The translations under genes and the position numbers were made by a program. The notes beneath the pieces were generated by a model. The model saw only the letters and a program-made list of their open reading frames with translations, ran no database searches and was not told the origin of the DNA. DNA of 64,000 nt from Muricoccus harenae (GTDB lineage: Bacteria; Pseudomonadota; Alphaproteobacteria; Acetobacterales; Acetobacteraceae): NCBI RefSeq assembly GCF_009848505.1, contig NZ_WWDL01000001.1, positions 1 through 64,000 on the forward strand, given 5' to 3'. Of the stretch, positions 24,645-34,102 are shown one piece after another. Numbering within the stretch: position 1 is the stretch's first letter; every line of letters starts with the position of its first letter.

Positions 24645-26159
24645 ATGAGCATCCAGGACCCGCATGGTGCGGTCTTCGTCAAGGATGGCGCGCAGCACCT
24701 GCAAGCCGTGCAGGATGGCCGATCGGTCTATCTGGATGGGGAGGTGATCCATGACGTCTCCGCCCACCCCGCCTATCGCAATGCGGTCGCCTCCGCGGCC
24801 ATGCTCTACGACCACCAGGCGCGTCCCGCCAATCTGGAGCGCATGACCTTCGATCTTGGCGGCGGCCATCGCGTGAACCGCGCCTGGCAGCTGCCCACCT
24901 CCCATGCCGAGCTCGTCGAGCGGCGTAAGGCGCTGGTGGAGTGGGCCGAGCTGACCGGCGGCTTCCTCGGCCGCTCCCCGGATCATGTCGCCTCCTCGGT
25001 CTCCGGTCAGTTCATGGGCATCGAGGTCTTCGAGAACCACGATCCGCGCCGCGCCGCCGCCTTCCGCGACTGGTACGACCATGCCCGCCGCAGCGATCTC
25101 TTCCTCACCTATGTCATCAACAACGTGCAGGGCGACCGCTCCAAGGCCTTCGGGGATCAGGGCGAGGGCGCCGAGGACATGGTCGCCCGCATCGTCGACG
25201 AGGACGCCTCCGGCATTACCATCCGCGGCGCCAAGCTCTTCGCCACCTCCGCGATCATGGCCAACGAGATCTTCGTCGGCTCCGGCCAGCCTCTCAAGGC
25301 GGGTGAGGAGGATCTCGCCTTCGCCTGCGCGCTGCCGATGAACACCCGGGGCCTCAAGCTCCTCTCGCGCAAGTCCTTCGAGGCGCATGCCGTCAGCGAG
25401 TATGACAACCCGCTGTCCTTCCGCTTCGACGAGAACGACGCGCTCGTCTTCTTCGACGATGTGAAGGTTCCCTGGGAACGCGTCTTCGTCCACCGCAGCA
25501 CCGATATGTGCCGCGCCCAGCTGCATGACACCCCCGCCCATGTCTACCAGAACTACCAGGCGCAGATCCGCCTCTCGGTGAAGCTCCGCTTCCTGGTCGG
25601 CCTGGCGCGCGGCATCGCCGAGACCATCGGCACCATCAACTTCCCCCCCGTGCGCGACACCCTCGGCAAGCTCGCCTCCCAGGCCGCCATCATCGAGGGC
25701 ATGGTCCTGGGCATGGAGGCGGGCGGCGAGATGCGGGGACCTTACTACCTGCCCAACAAGCACCTTCTCTATGCCGCCCAGGTCCAGTCCCAGGAGATGT
25801 ATCCCCAAATCATCGCCACCATCCGCGAGCTCGCCGGCGGTGCCCTGCTGATGCTGCCGTCCTCGGCCCGCGACTTCGGCAACCCCGAGCTCGACCGCAT
25901 CATTTCCCGTACCCAGATCTCGCCCGCCATGTCCGGGCAGGACCGCGTCAAGCTCCTGAAGCTCACCTGGGATGCCGTCGGCTCCGAATTCGCCTCGCGG
26001 CACCTTCAGTACGAGATGTTCTATGCAGGCGCCCAATACGTCACCCGCGGGCACTCCTTCCGCACCTATGACTGGACCCGCTCCAGCGGTATCGCGGGCA
26101 ACATCATGGGCCAGTACAAGCTTGCCGACAGCATCGCCCCCGCGGAGCAGGCCGCCTGA
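24645..26159 (+). CDS. HpaB-family flavin-dependent aromatic monooxygenase
   Basis: A 504-residue HpaB-type oxygenase, the second of three in the window. The motif GRSPDHVASSVSGQF is near residue 112, and TPAHVYQNYQAQIRLSVKLR is almost identical to the paralog at 8221. The C-terminal block LQYEMFYAGAQYVTRGHSFR is also shared, so these two are closer to each other than to the third copy at 47543. The start at 24645 (ATG) is preferred over a TTG 21 bases earlier. Reduced flavin is probably supplied by the HpaC-like reductase encoded at 27062. The natural substrate is unknown. Confidence 0.9.
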   Translation: MSIQDPHGAVFVKDGAQHLQAVQDGRSVYLDGEVIHDVSAHPAYRNAVASAAMLYDHQARPANLERMTFDLGGGHRVNRAWQLPTSHAELVERRKALVEWAELTGGFLGRSPDHVASSVSGQFMGIEVFENHDPRRAAAFRDWYDHARRSDLFLTYVINNVQGDRSKAFGDQGEGAEDMVARIVDEDASGITIRGAKLFATSAIMANEIFVGSGQPLKAGEEDLAFACALPMNTRGLKLLSRKSFEAHAVSEYDNPLSFRFDENDALVFFDDVKVPWERVFVHRSTDMCRAQLHDTPAHVYQNYQAQIRLSVKLRFLVGLARGIAETIGTINFPPVRDTLGKLASQAAIIEGMVLGMEAGGEMRGPYYLPNKHLLYAAQVQSQEMYPQIIATIRELAGGALLMLPSSARDFGNPELDRIISRTQISPAMSGQDRVKLLKLTWDAVGSEFASRHLQYEMFYAGAQYVTRGHSFRTYDWTRSSGIAGNIMGQYKLADSIAPAEQAA

Positions 26160-26178
26160 GGCGCCCCGGCGGGGCCTC
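26158..26178. terminator. Bulged hairpin between convergent HpaB and MarR genes
   Basis: GAGGCgCCCCG and CGGGGCCTC can pair as a 9-base stem with one bulged base and a very short loop, between the two convergent stops. It may end both transcripts. No T-run. Confidence 0.35.
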
Positions 26179-26786
26179 TAGGGCTCGGCGCGGGCGGCGC
26201 TGTCCGCGAGATAGCGTTGCAGCGCGACCGCCCGGTCGCTCGAATCCACCAGCCGTTCGACCAGGTCCAGCAGGAGCTGGAACTCCTCCCCGCTAAGGCA
26301 GCCGAACTGCACGTCGTTCACCTGGCGCTGGATCGGGGCAAGGCGCTCCAGCAACTCCCGTCCCTTCTGTGTGACACTCAGGCAAACCCGGCGCCGGTCC
26401 TGCGGGTCCTCCTCCTTGTCGATCAGGCCGCGCGCCAGCAGCTTGTTCGTCAGCGTCGTCACAAAGGCCCCGCTCAAATGCAGGTGGTCAGCAATGGTGC
26501 GAACACTCACCGGACCCTGACGCGACAAGTGGCGGATCGAAATCAGTACCGTGTATTCCACGCCGGCCAGGCCGATGACGGCGCCATGACCCTGCCGGAT
26601 GGTCTCATGCCGGGCAAAGAGGGCGAATAACCCGTGCACCAGCTTGCGGAACGCCAGGTCGGAGCCATCCACGAGCAACTCGGGCCGGGTGATGGTGGTT
26701 CCGACCGGGATTGGCGCTTTAGCCGAGCCTGTCCTGCGCTTGGCTGCCACCCGGCTGGGAGACGCTGATGTTCTGGGCTTGCTCAC
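26178..26786 (-). CDS. MarR-family transcriptional regulator
   Basis: A 202-residue MarR regulator. The DNA-binding helix is VRTIADHLHLSGAFVTTLT with wing residues DRRRVCLSVTQKGRELL. The N-terminal 45 residues are a basic, low-complexity tail. The start is placed at a GTG (26786) that follows GGAAGG; an ATG at 26864 in the same frame would add 26 more residues without a good ribosome site. It lies between the HpaB gene (convergent) and the flavin reductase gene (divergent), and the repeated TAGCT-N9-AGCTA elements make it the likely regulator of both. It resembles the MarR at 9868. Confidence 0.87.
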   Translation of the reverse strand: MSKPRTSASPSRVAAKRRTGSAKAPIPVGTTITRPELLVDGSDLAFRKLVHGLFALFARHETIRQGHGAVIGLAGVEYTVLISIRHLSRQGPVSVRTIADHLHLSGAFVTTLTNKLLARGLIDKEEDPQDRRRVCLSVTQKGRELLERLAPIQRQVNDVQFGCLSGEEFQLLLDLVERLVDSSDRAVALQRYLADSAARAEP

Positions 26787-26915
26787 ATGACCTTCCGCCG
26801 ATCCGCTCGCCGGCTGCGGCGGAACAAGATCTTCTGCGGACCCATCTGGCGCTTCGCCATGCACGCGTCAACCGATCGCGACCGCAGCGTGTCTCACCGT
26901 GAAGACAGGTTGAAA

Positions 26916-26934
26916 TAGCTATTTGGGAAAGCTA
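26916..26934. promoter_or_regulatory. Second copy of TAGCT-N9-AGCTA, candidate MarR operator
   Basis: TAGCT at 26916-26920 and AGCTA at 26930-26934, separated by 9 bases, repeat the core found at 24535-24553. It lies about 130 bases from both the MarR start and the flavin reductase start, in the divergent promoter region. Confidence 0.5.
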
Positions 26935-27061
26935 CCGTGTTCGGAGGGTTGCGTCTGAACCCCGGCGAGCGAGGCCGCCAGCGGCGCCTGCTCCACGCAG
27001 AGGGAAGGCTGGGCGCCTCCCGCAGCGGGTGGCGCTCACCGTAGAAGCAGGAGAACGCCAA

Positions 27062-27577
27062 GTGTCGATGCCGACTTGCCAGTCTTCGGACGAGATCGGA
27101 ACCGCCTTCCGACAGGCCATGCGTCAGCTTGCGGGCGGGGTCTGCGCCATTACCGTTGGCGAGGGGGCAGACCGGGGCGGGCTGGTCGCTACCTCGGTGA
27201 CCTCCCTCTCCGTCGATCCGCCGACCCTCCTGGTCTGCGTCAACCGCAGCGGTGCAAGCTGGCCCCTGATACGCCGCTTCGGCAGCTTCGGCGTAAACCT
27301 GCTCGCGCACCGGCACCTACCCCTTGCGCGCCGGTTCTCCGGCCAGGATGGCGCGCGTGGCGTGGAACGCTACGACAGCGGCGAATGGGGCAGTGCCGCC
27401 ACCGGCGCGCCCATCCTGGCGGATGCGCTGGTCGCCGTTGATTGCGCGGTGGAGGAACTGATCGAGCGGCACTCGCATGGGATCGTCATCGGCCGGGTGC
27501 GTGCCGTGACGCCGGTGCGCGAGGAGGAGGCGCTGGTCTATCTGCGCGGCGCCTATGCACCGCTTGCCGTGAACTGA
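27062..27577 (+). CDS. HpaC-like flavin reductase
   Basis: A 171-residue NAD(P)H:flavin oxidoreductase that supplies reduced flavin to HpaB-type oxygenases. The flavin-reductase fold shows FRQAMRQLAGGVCAITVGEG, GLVATSVTSLSVDPPTLLVC and FGSFGVNLLAHRH in the right order, with the C-terminal block GIVIGRVRAV. The start is GTG at 27062, 8 bases after AGGAG; an ATG two codons later is possible. It is the only such gene in the window, so it may serve all three HpaB paralogs (inference). Confidence 0.88.
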   Translation: MSMPTCQSSDEIGTAFRQAMRQLAGGVCAITVGEGADRGGLVATSVTSLSVDPPTLLVCVNRSGASWPLIRRFGSFGVNLLAHRHLPLARRFSGQDGARGVERYDSGEWGSAATGAPILADALVAVDCAVEELIERHSHGIVIGRVRAVTPVREEEALVYLRGAYAPLAVN

Positions 27578-27857
27578 GCCAGTGGGGGGCCGGTGCCCAC
27601 AGCCTGGGCATGTGGCCCGTTGGGTAGGCCTTCCGCGGCAATGCGCAGTTTGGCGAAGCTGGGTTTGCCACAAATCTTCCAAATGAAGCTTTTTCGGGTA
27701 TTCAATACGTGGCCGACTCTGCAATCATCCGCTCGGATGATCGGGCTTTCGAATGGTGCCTCCGCTGGCCCGGCGCTTGCAACCGCAGGTTCTGCGCCGG
27801 CGCCAGGGGCATATCCGGTTCGCCCCGCCTGGTTCCTTCGCTCGAAAAGGTAGAACG

Positions 27858-29084
27858 ATGCTGCTCTCCCGTCGCTCCCTGACCCTCCTTGCTGCGGCCG
27901 GTGTCTTGCCCGTGGCTCGAGCCCAGGCGCAGGCCGGGCGTCTGGCGGGACGCGAGATCCGGATCGGCGCCATCGTGCCGAGCAGCGGTCCCTTCGCCGA
28001 ATGGGGCCGGGCGAACGCCGCCACGCTGCGCATGGTGGAGGAGCAGGTGAATGGCGCCGGTGGCGTCGAGGGAGCCAAGCTCAAGCTCTTTATCTATGAC
28101 GACGCGGCGCGCCCCGCGCAGGCCGCCAACCTCGTGCGCAAGCTCGCGGATGACGACAAGGTGCTCGCCATCGCCGGGCCGCTGACCAGTAGCGCCTGCG
28201 AGGTGGCCTTCCCCGTCGCCAACCAAGCCAAGTTGCCCGCCATCTCCCAGGCCTCCTCGAAGCCCGGCACGGCCGCCGCGAACCGCCCCTGGGCCTTCCG
28301 CAACACAATCGACGAGGCGGTGCTGATGCGCTCCGCCCTGCCATTCCTGAAGACCACCTACAAGGTCGCGAAGGCGGCGGTCATCTATGACGCCAAGGAC
28401 GCGAATTCCGTGTCGCTCGGCACCCGCATCATGCCGGAGATGCTTGCGGAACACGGCATCGCCCTCGCGAATGCAGGCAACCTCGCCAGCTTCAACACGG
28501 GCGACATCGATGTCAGCGCACAGGTGACGGCGCTGAAGGGGTTGAATCCGGATGCGGTCGTCTGCGCGGCGGATTACAGCCAGGCCGTCACCGTCATCCG
28601 CGAGATGCGGCGCCAGGGCTTCGTCAAGCCGGTGATCGGCGGCACGCCGCTGATCTCCTCCGCCATCCTGCGTGCCGCGCCGGACATGCCGATCATCTCC
28701 ACCGCCACTTACTACGCGGGACAGGAGGGCGAGGCGGCGAAGCGCTTCACCGATGCGGTGACGCCTGTCCTGCGCCGTACCGCCGGCCTGCCGAACACCA
28801 TCGAACCCAGCATGTACGACGCCCATATGTACGAGATCGTCGGCATCTATCTCGATGCCGTGCGGAAGGCCGGGATCACCCTGGCCGATGCCGATCTCGA
28901 GGCGGATCGCGGGAGGATCCGCGGCCATCTGGAGCATCTGACGAGCTATAACGGCCTTTCCGGTCCCATCCACTTCAACCCGGATGGCGATGCAGTGAAG
29001 ACCTATTTCGTCGTCGTGGGGCAAAACGGCCGCTGGACGGAGAAGCTGCGCGGCTGCTCCACCGCCGGCAACCTGACCTGCTGA
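27858..29084 (+). CDS. Branched-chain-type ABC transporter substrate-binding protein
   Basis: A 408-residue periplasmic binding protein of the LivJ/amide family (peripla_BP_6 fold). The signal peptide is MLLSRRSLTLLAAAGVLP, ending ARAQA, and the domain begins IRIGAIVPSSGPFAEWGRAN, followed by DDAARPAQAANLVRKL. The start at 27858 has AAAGG upstream. It is the first gene of a five-gene ABC operon; the permease gene follows after 7 bases. The ligand may be an amino acid, amide or aromatic acid; LivJ relatives in Acetobacteraceae often bind aromatic acids. Confidence 0.9.
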   Translation: MLLSRRSLTLLAAAGVLPVARAQAQAGRLAGREIRIGAIVPSSGPFAEWGRANAATLRMVEEQVNGAGGVEGAKLKLFIYDDAARPAQAANLVRKLADDDKVLAIAGPLTSSACEVAFPVANQAKLPAISQASSKPGTAAANRPWAFRNTIDEAVLMRSALPFLKTTYKVAKAAVIYDAKDANSVSLGTRIMPEMLAEHGIALANAGNLASFNTGDIDVSAQVTALKGLNPDAVVCAADYSQAVTVIREMRRQGFVKPVIGGTPLISSAILRAAPDMPIISTATYYAGQEGEAAKRFTDAVTPVLRRTAGLPNTIEPSMYDAHMYEIVGIYLDAVRKAGITLADADLEADRGRIRGHLEHLTSYNGLSGPIHFNPDGDAVKTYFVVVGQNGRWTEKLRGCSTAGNLTC

Positions 29085-29091
29085 GCCGCCC

Positions 29092-29967
29092 GTGCTTCTG
29101 CAGCAGGTCGTCAATGGGCTGACGCTGGGCGCGGTCTATACGCTGGTCGCGCTCGGCTTCTCGCTCGTCATGGGCATCCTCGGCGTGCTCAACCTCGCCA
29201 TCGCCGAGCTGTTCATGATCGGCGGCTATGTGGGCCTCACCCTCGTACTGGCGGACTACCCGCTGCCGGTGGCAGTGCTGGCGGCGGCCGGTGTGGCCGC
29301 GGTTCTGGGCGTGGTGGTGGAGAAGGTGGCCTACCAGCCGCTGCGCCGCGCCCCGCCCATCGCGCCGCTGCTCTCCACCCTCGGCTGCTCCGTGATCCTG
29401 CAGACGGTGGCGGTGAACATCTGGGGCTCGGATCCGCTGCAGCTGCCGCCCGACCTGTTGGATATGCGCTTCGACCTGGGGCAGGCCTCGATCGGCCTGG
29501 CGCAGGTCGTCATCATCGCCGTCGCGGTGCTGCTCGTCGCCATCCTCGCGCTGCTGGTCCAGCGCAGCAGCGTGGGCCAGGCCCTGCGCGCCATCGCCGA
29601 GAACCGCGACGTGGCGCGCCTGCTAGGCGTCAATGCCGGGCGGCTGACCAGCGCGGCATTCGCGATCTCTGGCGCCCTTGCCGGGATTGCGGGGGTGCTG
29701 ATCGGGCTGCACTACGCCGCCATCACGCCTTATGTCGGGGTGGAGACGGGGCTTAAGGCCATCGCCGTCATGGTGATCGGCGGCACCACCAGCATCTGGG
29801 GCGTGCTGCTGGCCGGGCCGCTGGTGGGGTTGGTGGAGGTGTTCAGCGTGGTGCATGGCGGCGCTGCCTTCCGCGACTTCGCGGTGTACGGGCTGATGAT
29901 CCTGGTGCTGCTGCTGCGCCCGCAGGGCCTGCTCGGCGGCCGCGCGGCGGGGGCGCAGAGAGTTTGA
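29092..29967 (+). CDS. livH: Branched-chain-type ABC transporter permease LivH
   Basis: A 291-residue inner-membrane permease with about eight hydrophobic segments. It starts with GTG (29092), 7 bases after the binding-protein stop, and shows the family blocks GAVYTLVALGFSLVMGILGV, LNLAIAELFMIGGYVGL and ENRDVARLLGVNAGRLTSAAF. It pairs with LivM to form the membrane channel. The stop overlaps the next start by one base. Confidence 0.92.
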   Translation: MLLQQVVNGLTLGAVYTLVALGFSLVMGILGVLNLAIAELFMIGGYVGLTLVLADYPLPVAVLAAAGVAAVLGVVVEKVAYQPLRRAPPIAPLLSTLGCSVILQTVAVNIWGSDPLQLPPDLLDMRFDLGQASIGLAQVVIIAVAVLLVAILALLVQRSSVGQALRAIAENRDVARLLGVNAGRLTSAAFAISGALAGIAGVLIGLHYAAITPYVGVETGLKAIAVMVIGGTTSIWGVLLAGPLVGLVEVFSVVHGGAAFRDFAVYGLMILVLLLRPQGLLGGRAAGAQRV

Positions 29968-30833
29968 TGTCGGCGTATACGGCCGGGCTTCTCGCCGAGA
30001 TCGGCATCGGCGGCATCGCGGCCCTCGGGGTCTATGTCATCCTGGCGACGGGGCAGCTCTCGCTCGGCAACGCCGCCTTCATGGCGATCGGCGCCTATGC
30101 GGCAGGCTGGCTGACGGTGACGCATGATGTCGGCCTGACCGCCGCCGTGCTGGCCGGGGCGCTGCTCAGCGGAATCGTGGGGGTGCTGGTGGGCTTCCCG
30201 GCACTACGGTTGCGCGGCATTTATCTTGCCATGGCGACGCTCGGCTTCGGTGAGATGACGCGCAGCTTCTTCCTGTTTTTCGAGCCCTTGGGTGGCGCCG
30301 CCGGCTTCAGCGGCATGCGGCAGCTGCAGGTCTCCACGATCTGGATCTGGCTTGGCATTGTGCTCGGCGTGCTTGTGCTGCTTGCTCGCTCACGGCTGTG
30401 GCTTACCCTGCGGGCGGTGAATGACGACGAGGTGGCCGCGAACCTGATCGGGCTGCACGCCACCGCGTTGAAGGTCGGCGCCTTTGGGATGGGAGCGGCA
30501 ATCTCGGGCATTTCGGGTGCCCTCTTCGCGCATTGGCACCTGTTCATAGAGCCCGGGAACTTCGGCTTCGAACGCTCCACCGAGTTGGTGATGGCTGTCA
30601 TCCTCGGCGGCTCCACTGTCGCGGCCGGGCCGGTGCTTGGGGCAGGGCTGCTGGTGCTGCTGCCGGAAACACTGCGTTTCGTGGCCGATTGGCGTCTGGC
30701 AGCCTTCGGCGCCCTGTTGATCCTGGTGCTGCTGGTTCGCCGGCAGGGCCTGCTCGACCGGAACCTGCTGCGCGCCCTCACCTTCCGCCGGCGCGGTGCG
30801 GAGGCGCGGCCGGAAGCCGCGGAGGTGTCATGA
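29967..30833 (+). CDS. livM: Branched-chain-type ABC transporter permease LivM
   Basis: A 288-residue inner-membrane permease. Family blocks are GQLSLGNAAFMAIGAYAAGW near the N-terminus, RLRGIYLAMATLGFGEMTR near residue 80 and NDDEVAANLIGLHATALKVG near residue 153. It begins at the ATG that overlaps the LivH stop and ends 4 bases inside the LivG gene, so all components are translationally coupled. Confidence 0.92.
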   Translation: MSAYTAGLLAEIGIGGIAALGVYVILATGQLSLGNAAFMAIGAYAAGWLTVTHDVGLTAAVLAGALLSGIVGVLVGFPALRLRGIYLAMATLGFGEMTRSFFLFFEPLGGAAGFSGMRQLQVSTIWIWLGIVLGVLVLLARSRLWLTLRAVNDDEVAANLIGLHATALKVGAFGMGAAISGISGALFAHWHLFIEPGNFGFERSTELVMAVILGGSTVAAGPVLGAGLLVLLPETLRFVADWRLAAFGALLILVLLVRRQGLLDRNLLRALTFRRRGAEARPEAAEVS

Positions 30834-31576
30834 GCGGGCCACTGCTGGAACTGCGCGGCGCGACCAAGCGCTTCGGCGGCATCACCGCGCTGAACGAGGT
30901 TTCCCTCACCGTTCCGCGCGGGGGCATCGTCGGCGTGATCGGCCCGAATGGTGCGGGCAAGACCACGCTGTTCAACCTGATCACTGGCGCCTACGACCTG
31001 ACCTCCGGCGAGATCCTGTTCGAGGGGCGGTCTGTCGCCGGCCTGCGGCCGCACCGCATCGCCCGGCTCGGCCTGGCGCGCACCTTCCAGAACATCCGGC
31101 TGTTTCCCTCCATGACGGTACGGGAGCATCTGCTGGTGGGGCAGCGTGGCGGTGGGCTGCGCCTTGCCGATCTGCTGCCCTCGGGCGGCGCCGCGCGGGT
31201 GGGGCGGGCGGAGCTTGCGATGCGGCGCTTTGGCCTCGAGGCGCATCGGGACCGCCTCGCCGCGACGCTCCCTTACGGGTTGCAGCGCAAAGTGGAAATG
31301 GCCCGTGCCTGGACCGCCGCACCGAAGCTGCTGCTGCTCGACGAGCCGGTAGCCGGCATGAACCATGATGAGGCGCAGGACCTCGCCGTGCTGCTGCGTG
31401 CCCTGCGGGGGGAGGGCCTGTCGATCCTGCTGATCGAGCATGACATGCCCTTCGTCATGGGCCTCTGCGACCATCTGCATGTGCTCGACTTCGGCGTTCC
31501 CATCGCCGAGGGTGCGCCCGAGGCGGTGCGCGCCAACCCGGTGGTGCTCGATGCCTATCTCGGAGCCCCCGCCTGA
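30830..31576 (+). CDS. livG: Branched-chain-type ABC transporter ATP-binding protein LivG
   Basis: A 248-residue ATPase. Walker A is GPNGAGKTTLFNLITG, the signature loop is LPYGLQRKVEMARAW (in place of LSYGQQR, with Leu for the Gln), and Walker B is LLLLDEPVAGMN, with a typical IEHDMPFVMGLCD switch His. The start ATG at 30830 overlaps LivM by 4 bases. It powers transport on the cytosolic side together with LivF. Confidence 0.92.
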   Translation: MSGPLLELRGATKRFGGITALNEVSLTVPRGGIVGVIGPNGAGKTTLFNLITGAYDLTSGEILFEGRSVAGLRPHRIARLGLARTFQNIRLFPSMTVREHLLVGQRGGGLRLADLLPSGGAARVGRAELAMRRFGLEAHRDRLAATLPYGLQRKVEMARAWTAAPKLLLLDEPVAGMNHDEAQDLAVLLRALRGEGLSILLIEHDMPFVMGLCDHLHVLDFGVPIAEGAPEAVRANPVVLDAYLGAPA

Positions 31577-32289
31577 TGTTGGAGATCGAAGGTCTCGAGG
31601 TTTCCTACGGGCCCATCCGCGCCGTGAAGGGAATCGACCTGCGTGTCGGAACAGGCGAGATCGTCGCACTGATCGGCGCCAACGGCGCGGGAAAGAGCAG
31701 CACGGTCAAGGCGCTGGCAGGATTGCTGCCCTATGCCGGCCGCGCCAGCTGGAACGGTCGCCCCTTGCCACATGCGCCCGAGGCAGTGCTGCGGGCCGGG
31801 ATCGCTCTGGTGCCGGAGGGGCGCGGCATCCTCCAACGCATGACGGTGGAGGAGAACCTTCGGCTCGGCGCCTATGCGCGGCAGGACCGTGGCGCGCTGA
31901 CGGCGGACATCGAGGCGCAGATGGACCGCTTCCCCATCCTGCGAAAGCGGCGTGGCGGCCTGGCCGGGCTGCTCAGCGGTGGCGAGCAGCAGATGCTGGC
32001 CATTGCGCGCGCCCTGCTGTCGCGCCCGCGCCTCCTCGTGCTCGACGAACCCTCGCTGGGCCTTGCGCCGTTGATGGTGGAACAGGTCTTCGCACTGATC
32101 TCCGAGCTGCGGGCGGGTGGCCTCTCGATCCTGCTGGTGGAGCAGAAGGCGCGCCAGACGTTGCGCGTCGCAGACCACGCCTTCCTGCTGGAGACCGGCC
32201 GGATGCGCGCCTCCGGAACGCCGGATGAACTCGCCGCAAGTCCCGCTCTCGCCGAGGCCTTCCTGGGCGGCATCGCGCCAGCGGCCTGA
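31576..32289 (+). CDS. livF: Branched-chain-type ABC transporter ATP-binding protein LivF
   Basis: A 237-residue ATPase with Walker A GANGAGKSSTVKALAG, a canonical signature LLSGGEQQMLAIARALL and Walker B LLVLDEPSLGLAP. The start overlaps the LivG stop by one base (TGATG). It is the last gene of the transporter operon; the following 230 bases hold no gene. Confidence 0.92.
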   Translation: MLEIEGLEVSYGPIRAVKGIDLRVGTGEIVALIGANGAGKSSTVKALAGLLPYAGRASWNGRPLPHAPEAVLRAGIALVPEGRGILQRMTVEENLRLGAYARQDRGALTADIEAQMDRFPILRKRRGGLAGLLSGGEQQMLAIARALLSRPRLLVLDEPSLGLAPLMVEQVFALISELRAGGLSILLVEQKARQTLRVADHAFLLETGRMRASGTPDELAASPALAEAFLGGIAPAA

Positions 32290-32519
32290 CCTCGACGCAA
32301 GGGAAAAGCAATCCTACCCGCGGTCCAGCTGCGGGCCGGGCTGCATGGTGTCGGACATCGCGAACCTATTCCAGGGACGGCTGCTCCGCATGCTGGCGCG
32401 GCAGACCGGGCCGGAGCAAGCTGCGCCCCTGCATCTGGATCGCCGCGCCTCCTGCGCGCCGCCGGAAACGAGTGCCACAGCCATCTGCTTGCGGGCAAGA
32501 GAACGGGGTAGGAATGCGC

Positions 32520-33491
32520 ATGAAAGCCATCGTCGTCACGGATCAGGGGCCTGCGCTGCGGGAGGTGCCGAAGCCGGTGCCCGGACCATCGGGCGTACTC
32601 GTGCGGGTACGCGCGGCCAGCCTGAACCGCGCGGATCTCGCTGTGGCCGCGGGCCATGCCCATGGCAGCCAGGGAGGAGCGGGCACGATCCTCGGCATGG
32701 AATGGGCCGGGGAGGTGGAGGCCGTCGGCTCCGAAGTGACCGAGGTTAAGCCGGGCGACCGCGTGATGTGCTCCGGCAGCGGGGGCTATGCGGAATACGC
32801 GGTGGCCGACTACGGCCGTGTCTCCAGGCTTCCCGACAACAACATGGGCTTCGCCCAGGCCGCGACGCTGCCGGTGGCCTTGCAGACGATGCATGACGCC
32901 ATCGTGACGAATGGGCGGCTGGAGCGGGGGGAGGCGGTGCTGATCCAGGGCGCCAGCACCGGCGTCGGGCTGATGGGCATGCAGATCGCGCGGGAGATGG
33001 GCGCGCGTCTGGTCATCGGCACCTCCAGCGACGCAGGACGGCGGGCGCGGCTGACGGAGTTCGGTGCACATCTGGCGGTGGACAGCAGCGATCCCGCCTG
33101 GCCGGAAGTCGTGCTGGCGGCGACCGGGGGCACGGGCGTGGAACTGATCATCGATCAGGTGTCCGGCCCCATGATGAACGCGAATCTTCGCGCCACCGCC
33201 ATCCTCGGGCGCATCGTCAATGTCGGCCGGCTGGGCGGGCGCGAGGCGCCCTTCGACTTCGACCTGCATGCGCTGCGCCGCATCGACTATATCGGCGTCA
33301 CCTTCCGCACGCGCAGCGTGGAGGAGGTGCGGGAGATCAACCTCCGGATGCGCGCCGACCTGTGGGGCGGACTGGAAGCCGGGCGGCTCGGCATACCCAT
33401 TGCGGCCGAGTTCCCGCTGGAACAGGCCGCAGAGGCGTTGGCCCATATGCGGGCCAATCGCCATTTCGGGAAGATCCTGCTGCTGCCGTGA
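32520..33491 (+). CDS. Quinone-oxidoreductase-like medium-chain dehydrogenase
   Basis: A 323-residue NADPH-dependent enzyme of the medium-chain dehydrogenase family, QOR/enoyl-reductase type. It has no obvious zinc ligands. The N-terminal half shows GVLVRVRAASLNRADLAVAA and a GroES-like fold; the nucleotide fold is VLIQGASTGVGLMGMQIARE near residue 140. The start at 32520 is 6 bases after AGGA. It lies 230 bases after livF on the same strand and may be a separate transcript. The substrate is unknown. Confidence 0.85.
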   Translation: MKAIVVTDQGPALREVPKPVPGPSGVLVRVRAASLNRADLAVAAGHAHGSQGGAGTILGMEWAGEVEAVGSEVTEVKPGDRVMCSGSGGYAEYAVADYGRVSRLPDNNMGFAQAATLPVALQTMHDAIVTNGRLERGEAVLIQGASTGVGLMGMQIAREMGARLVIGTSSDAGRRARLTEFGAHLAVDSSDPAWPEVVLAATGGTGVELIIDQVSGPMMNANLRATAILGRIVNVGRLGGREAPFDFDLHALRRIDYIGVTFRTRSVEEVREINLRMRADLWGGLEAGRLGIPIAAEFPLEQAAEALAHMRANRHFGKILLLP

Positions 33492-33497
33492 GGCAGC

Positions 33498-33522
33498 CGC
33501 GCGGTTCAGCCGACCGCGCGGG
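33498..33522. terminator. Hairpin between the dehydrogenase gene and the ligase fragment
   Basis: CCGCGCGGT and ACCGCGCGG form a perfect 9-base stem with a 7-base loop, directly after the dehydrogenase stop. It could end that gene. It overlaps the last codons of the ligase fragment on the other strand. Confidence 0.45.
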
Positions 33523-34102
33523 TCTGACCCTCCCAGTAGGGCGCACGCAATGCCTTCTTGTCGGGCTTGCCGAGCACCGGCAGCGGCAGTTGCTCCACGA
33601 AGTCAACCGTCCTCGGCGCGGCCACCGCGCCCTTGTGGGCCTTCACATAGCTCGACAGTTCGGCCGCCGAGACATCTATGCCGGGGCGACGCACCACGAT
33701 GGCCTTCACGGCCTCGCCCCATCTGGAATCGGGCACGCCGATCACCGCAGCGGCGGAAACGGCGGGGTGTGCGGGCAGCACATCCTCCACCTCCTTCGGA
33801 TAAACGTTGAAGCCACCGGAGATCACCATGTCCTTCTTGCGGTCCACGATGAAGAAGAAGCCGCGCTCGTCGCGATAGGCCATGTCGCCGGTGTGCAGAC
33901 AGCCGTTGCGCAACACTTCGGCAGTCAACGCCGGCTGCTTCAGATAGCCGGCCATGACCAGCGGACCCCGCACGCAGATCTCGCCCACCTCGCCCTGCGG
34001 CACTTGCCGGTCCCCGTCATCCAGCAGGCGGACCATGATTTCTGGATACGGCTTGCCGGCCGATGAGAGGATGCTCGTGGTGCCGAGGCCGCCGGAGATC
34101 AC
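33506..34102 (-). pseudogene. Acyl-CoA ligase fragment, C-terminal part
   Basis: About 198 residues of the C-terminal half of an AMP-forming acyl-CoA ligase. Core motifs seen are GEVGEICVRGPLVMAGYLK, the TGDMAYRDERGFFFIVDRKK block with the catalytic-domain Asp, the hinge motif DMVISGGFNVYPKEVEDVL and the C-terminal Lys in LPVLGKPDKKALR. The ATP-binding P-loop and the whole N-terminal domain are missing, and a TAG stop lies two codons upstream of the first usable GTG. It cannot be a working ligase. A further piece of the family lies on the opposite strand at 34188-34496. Confidence 0.8.
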
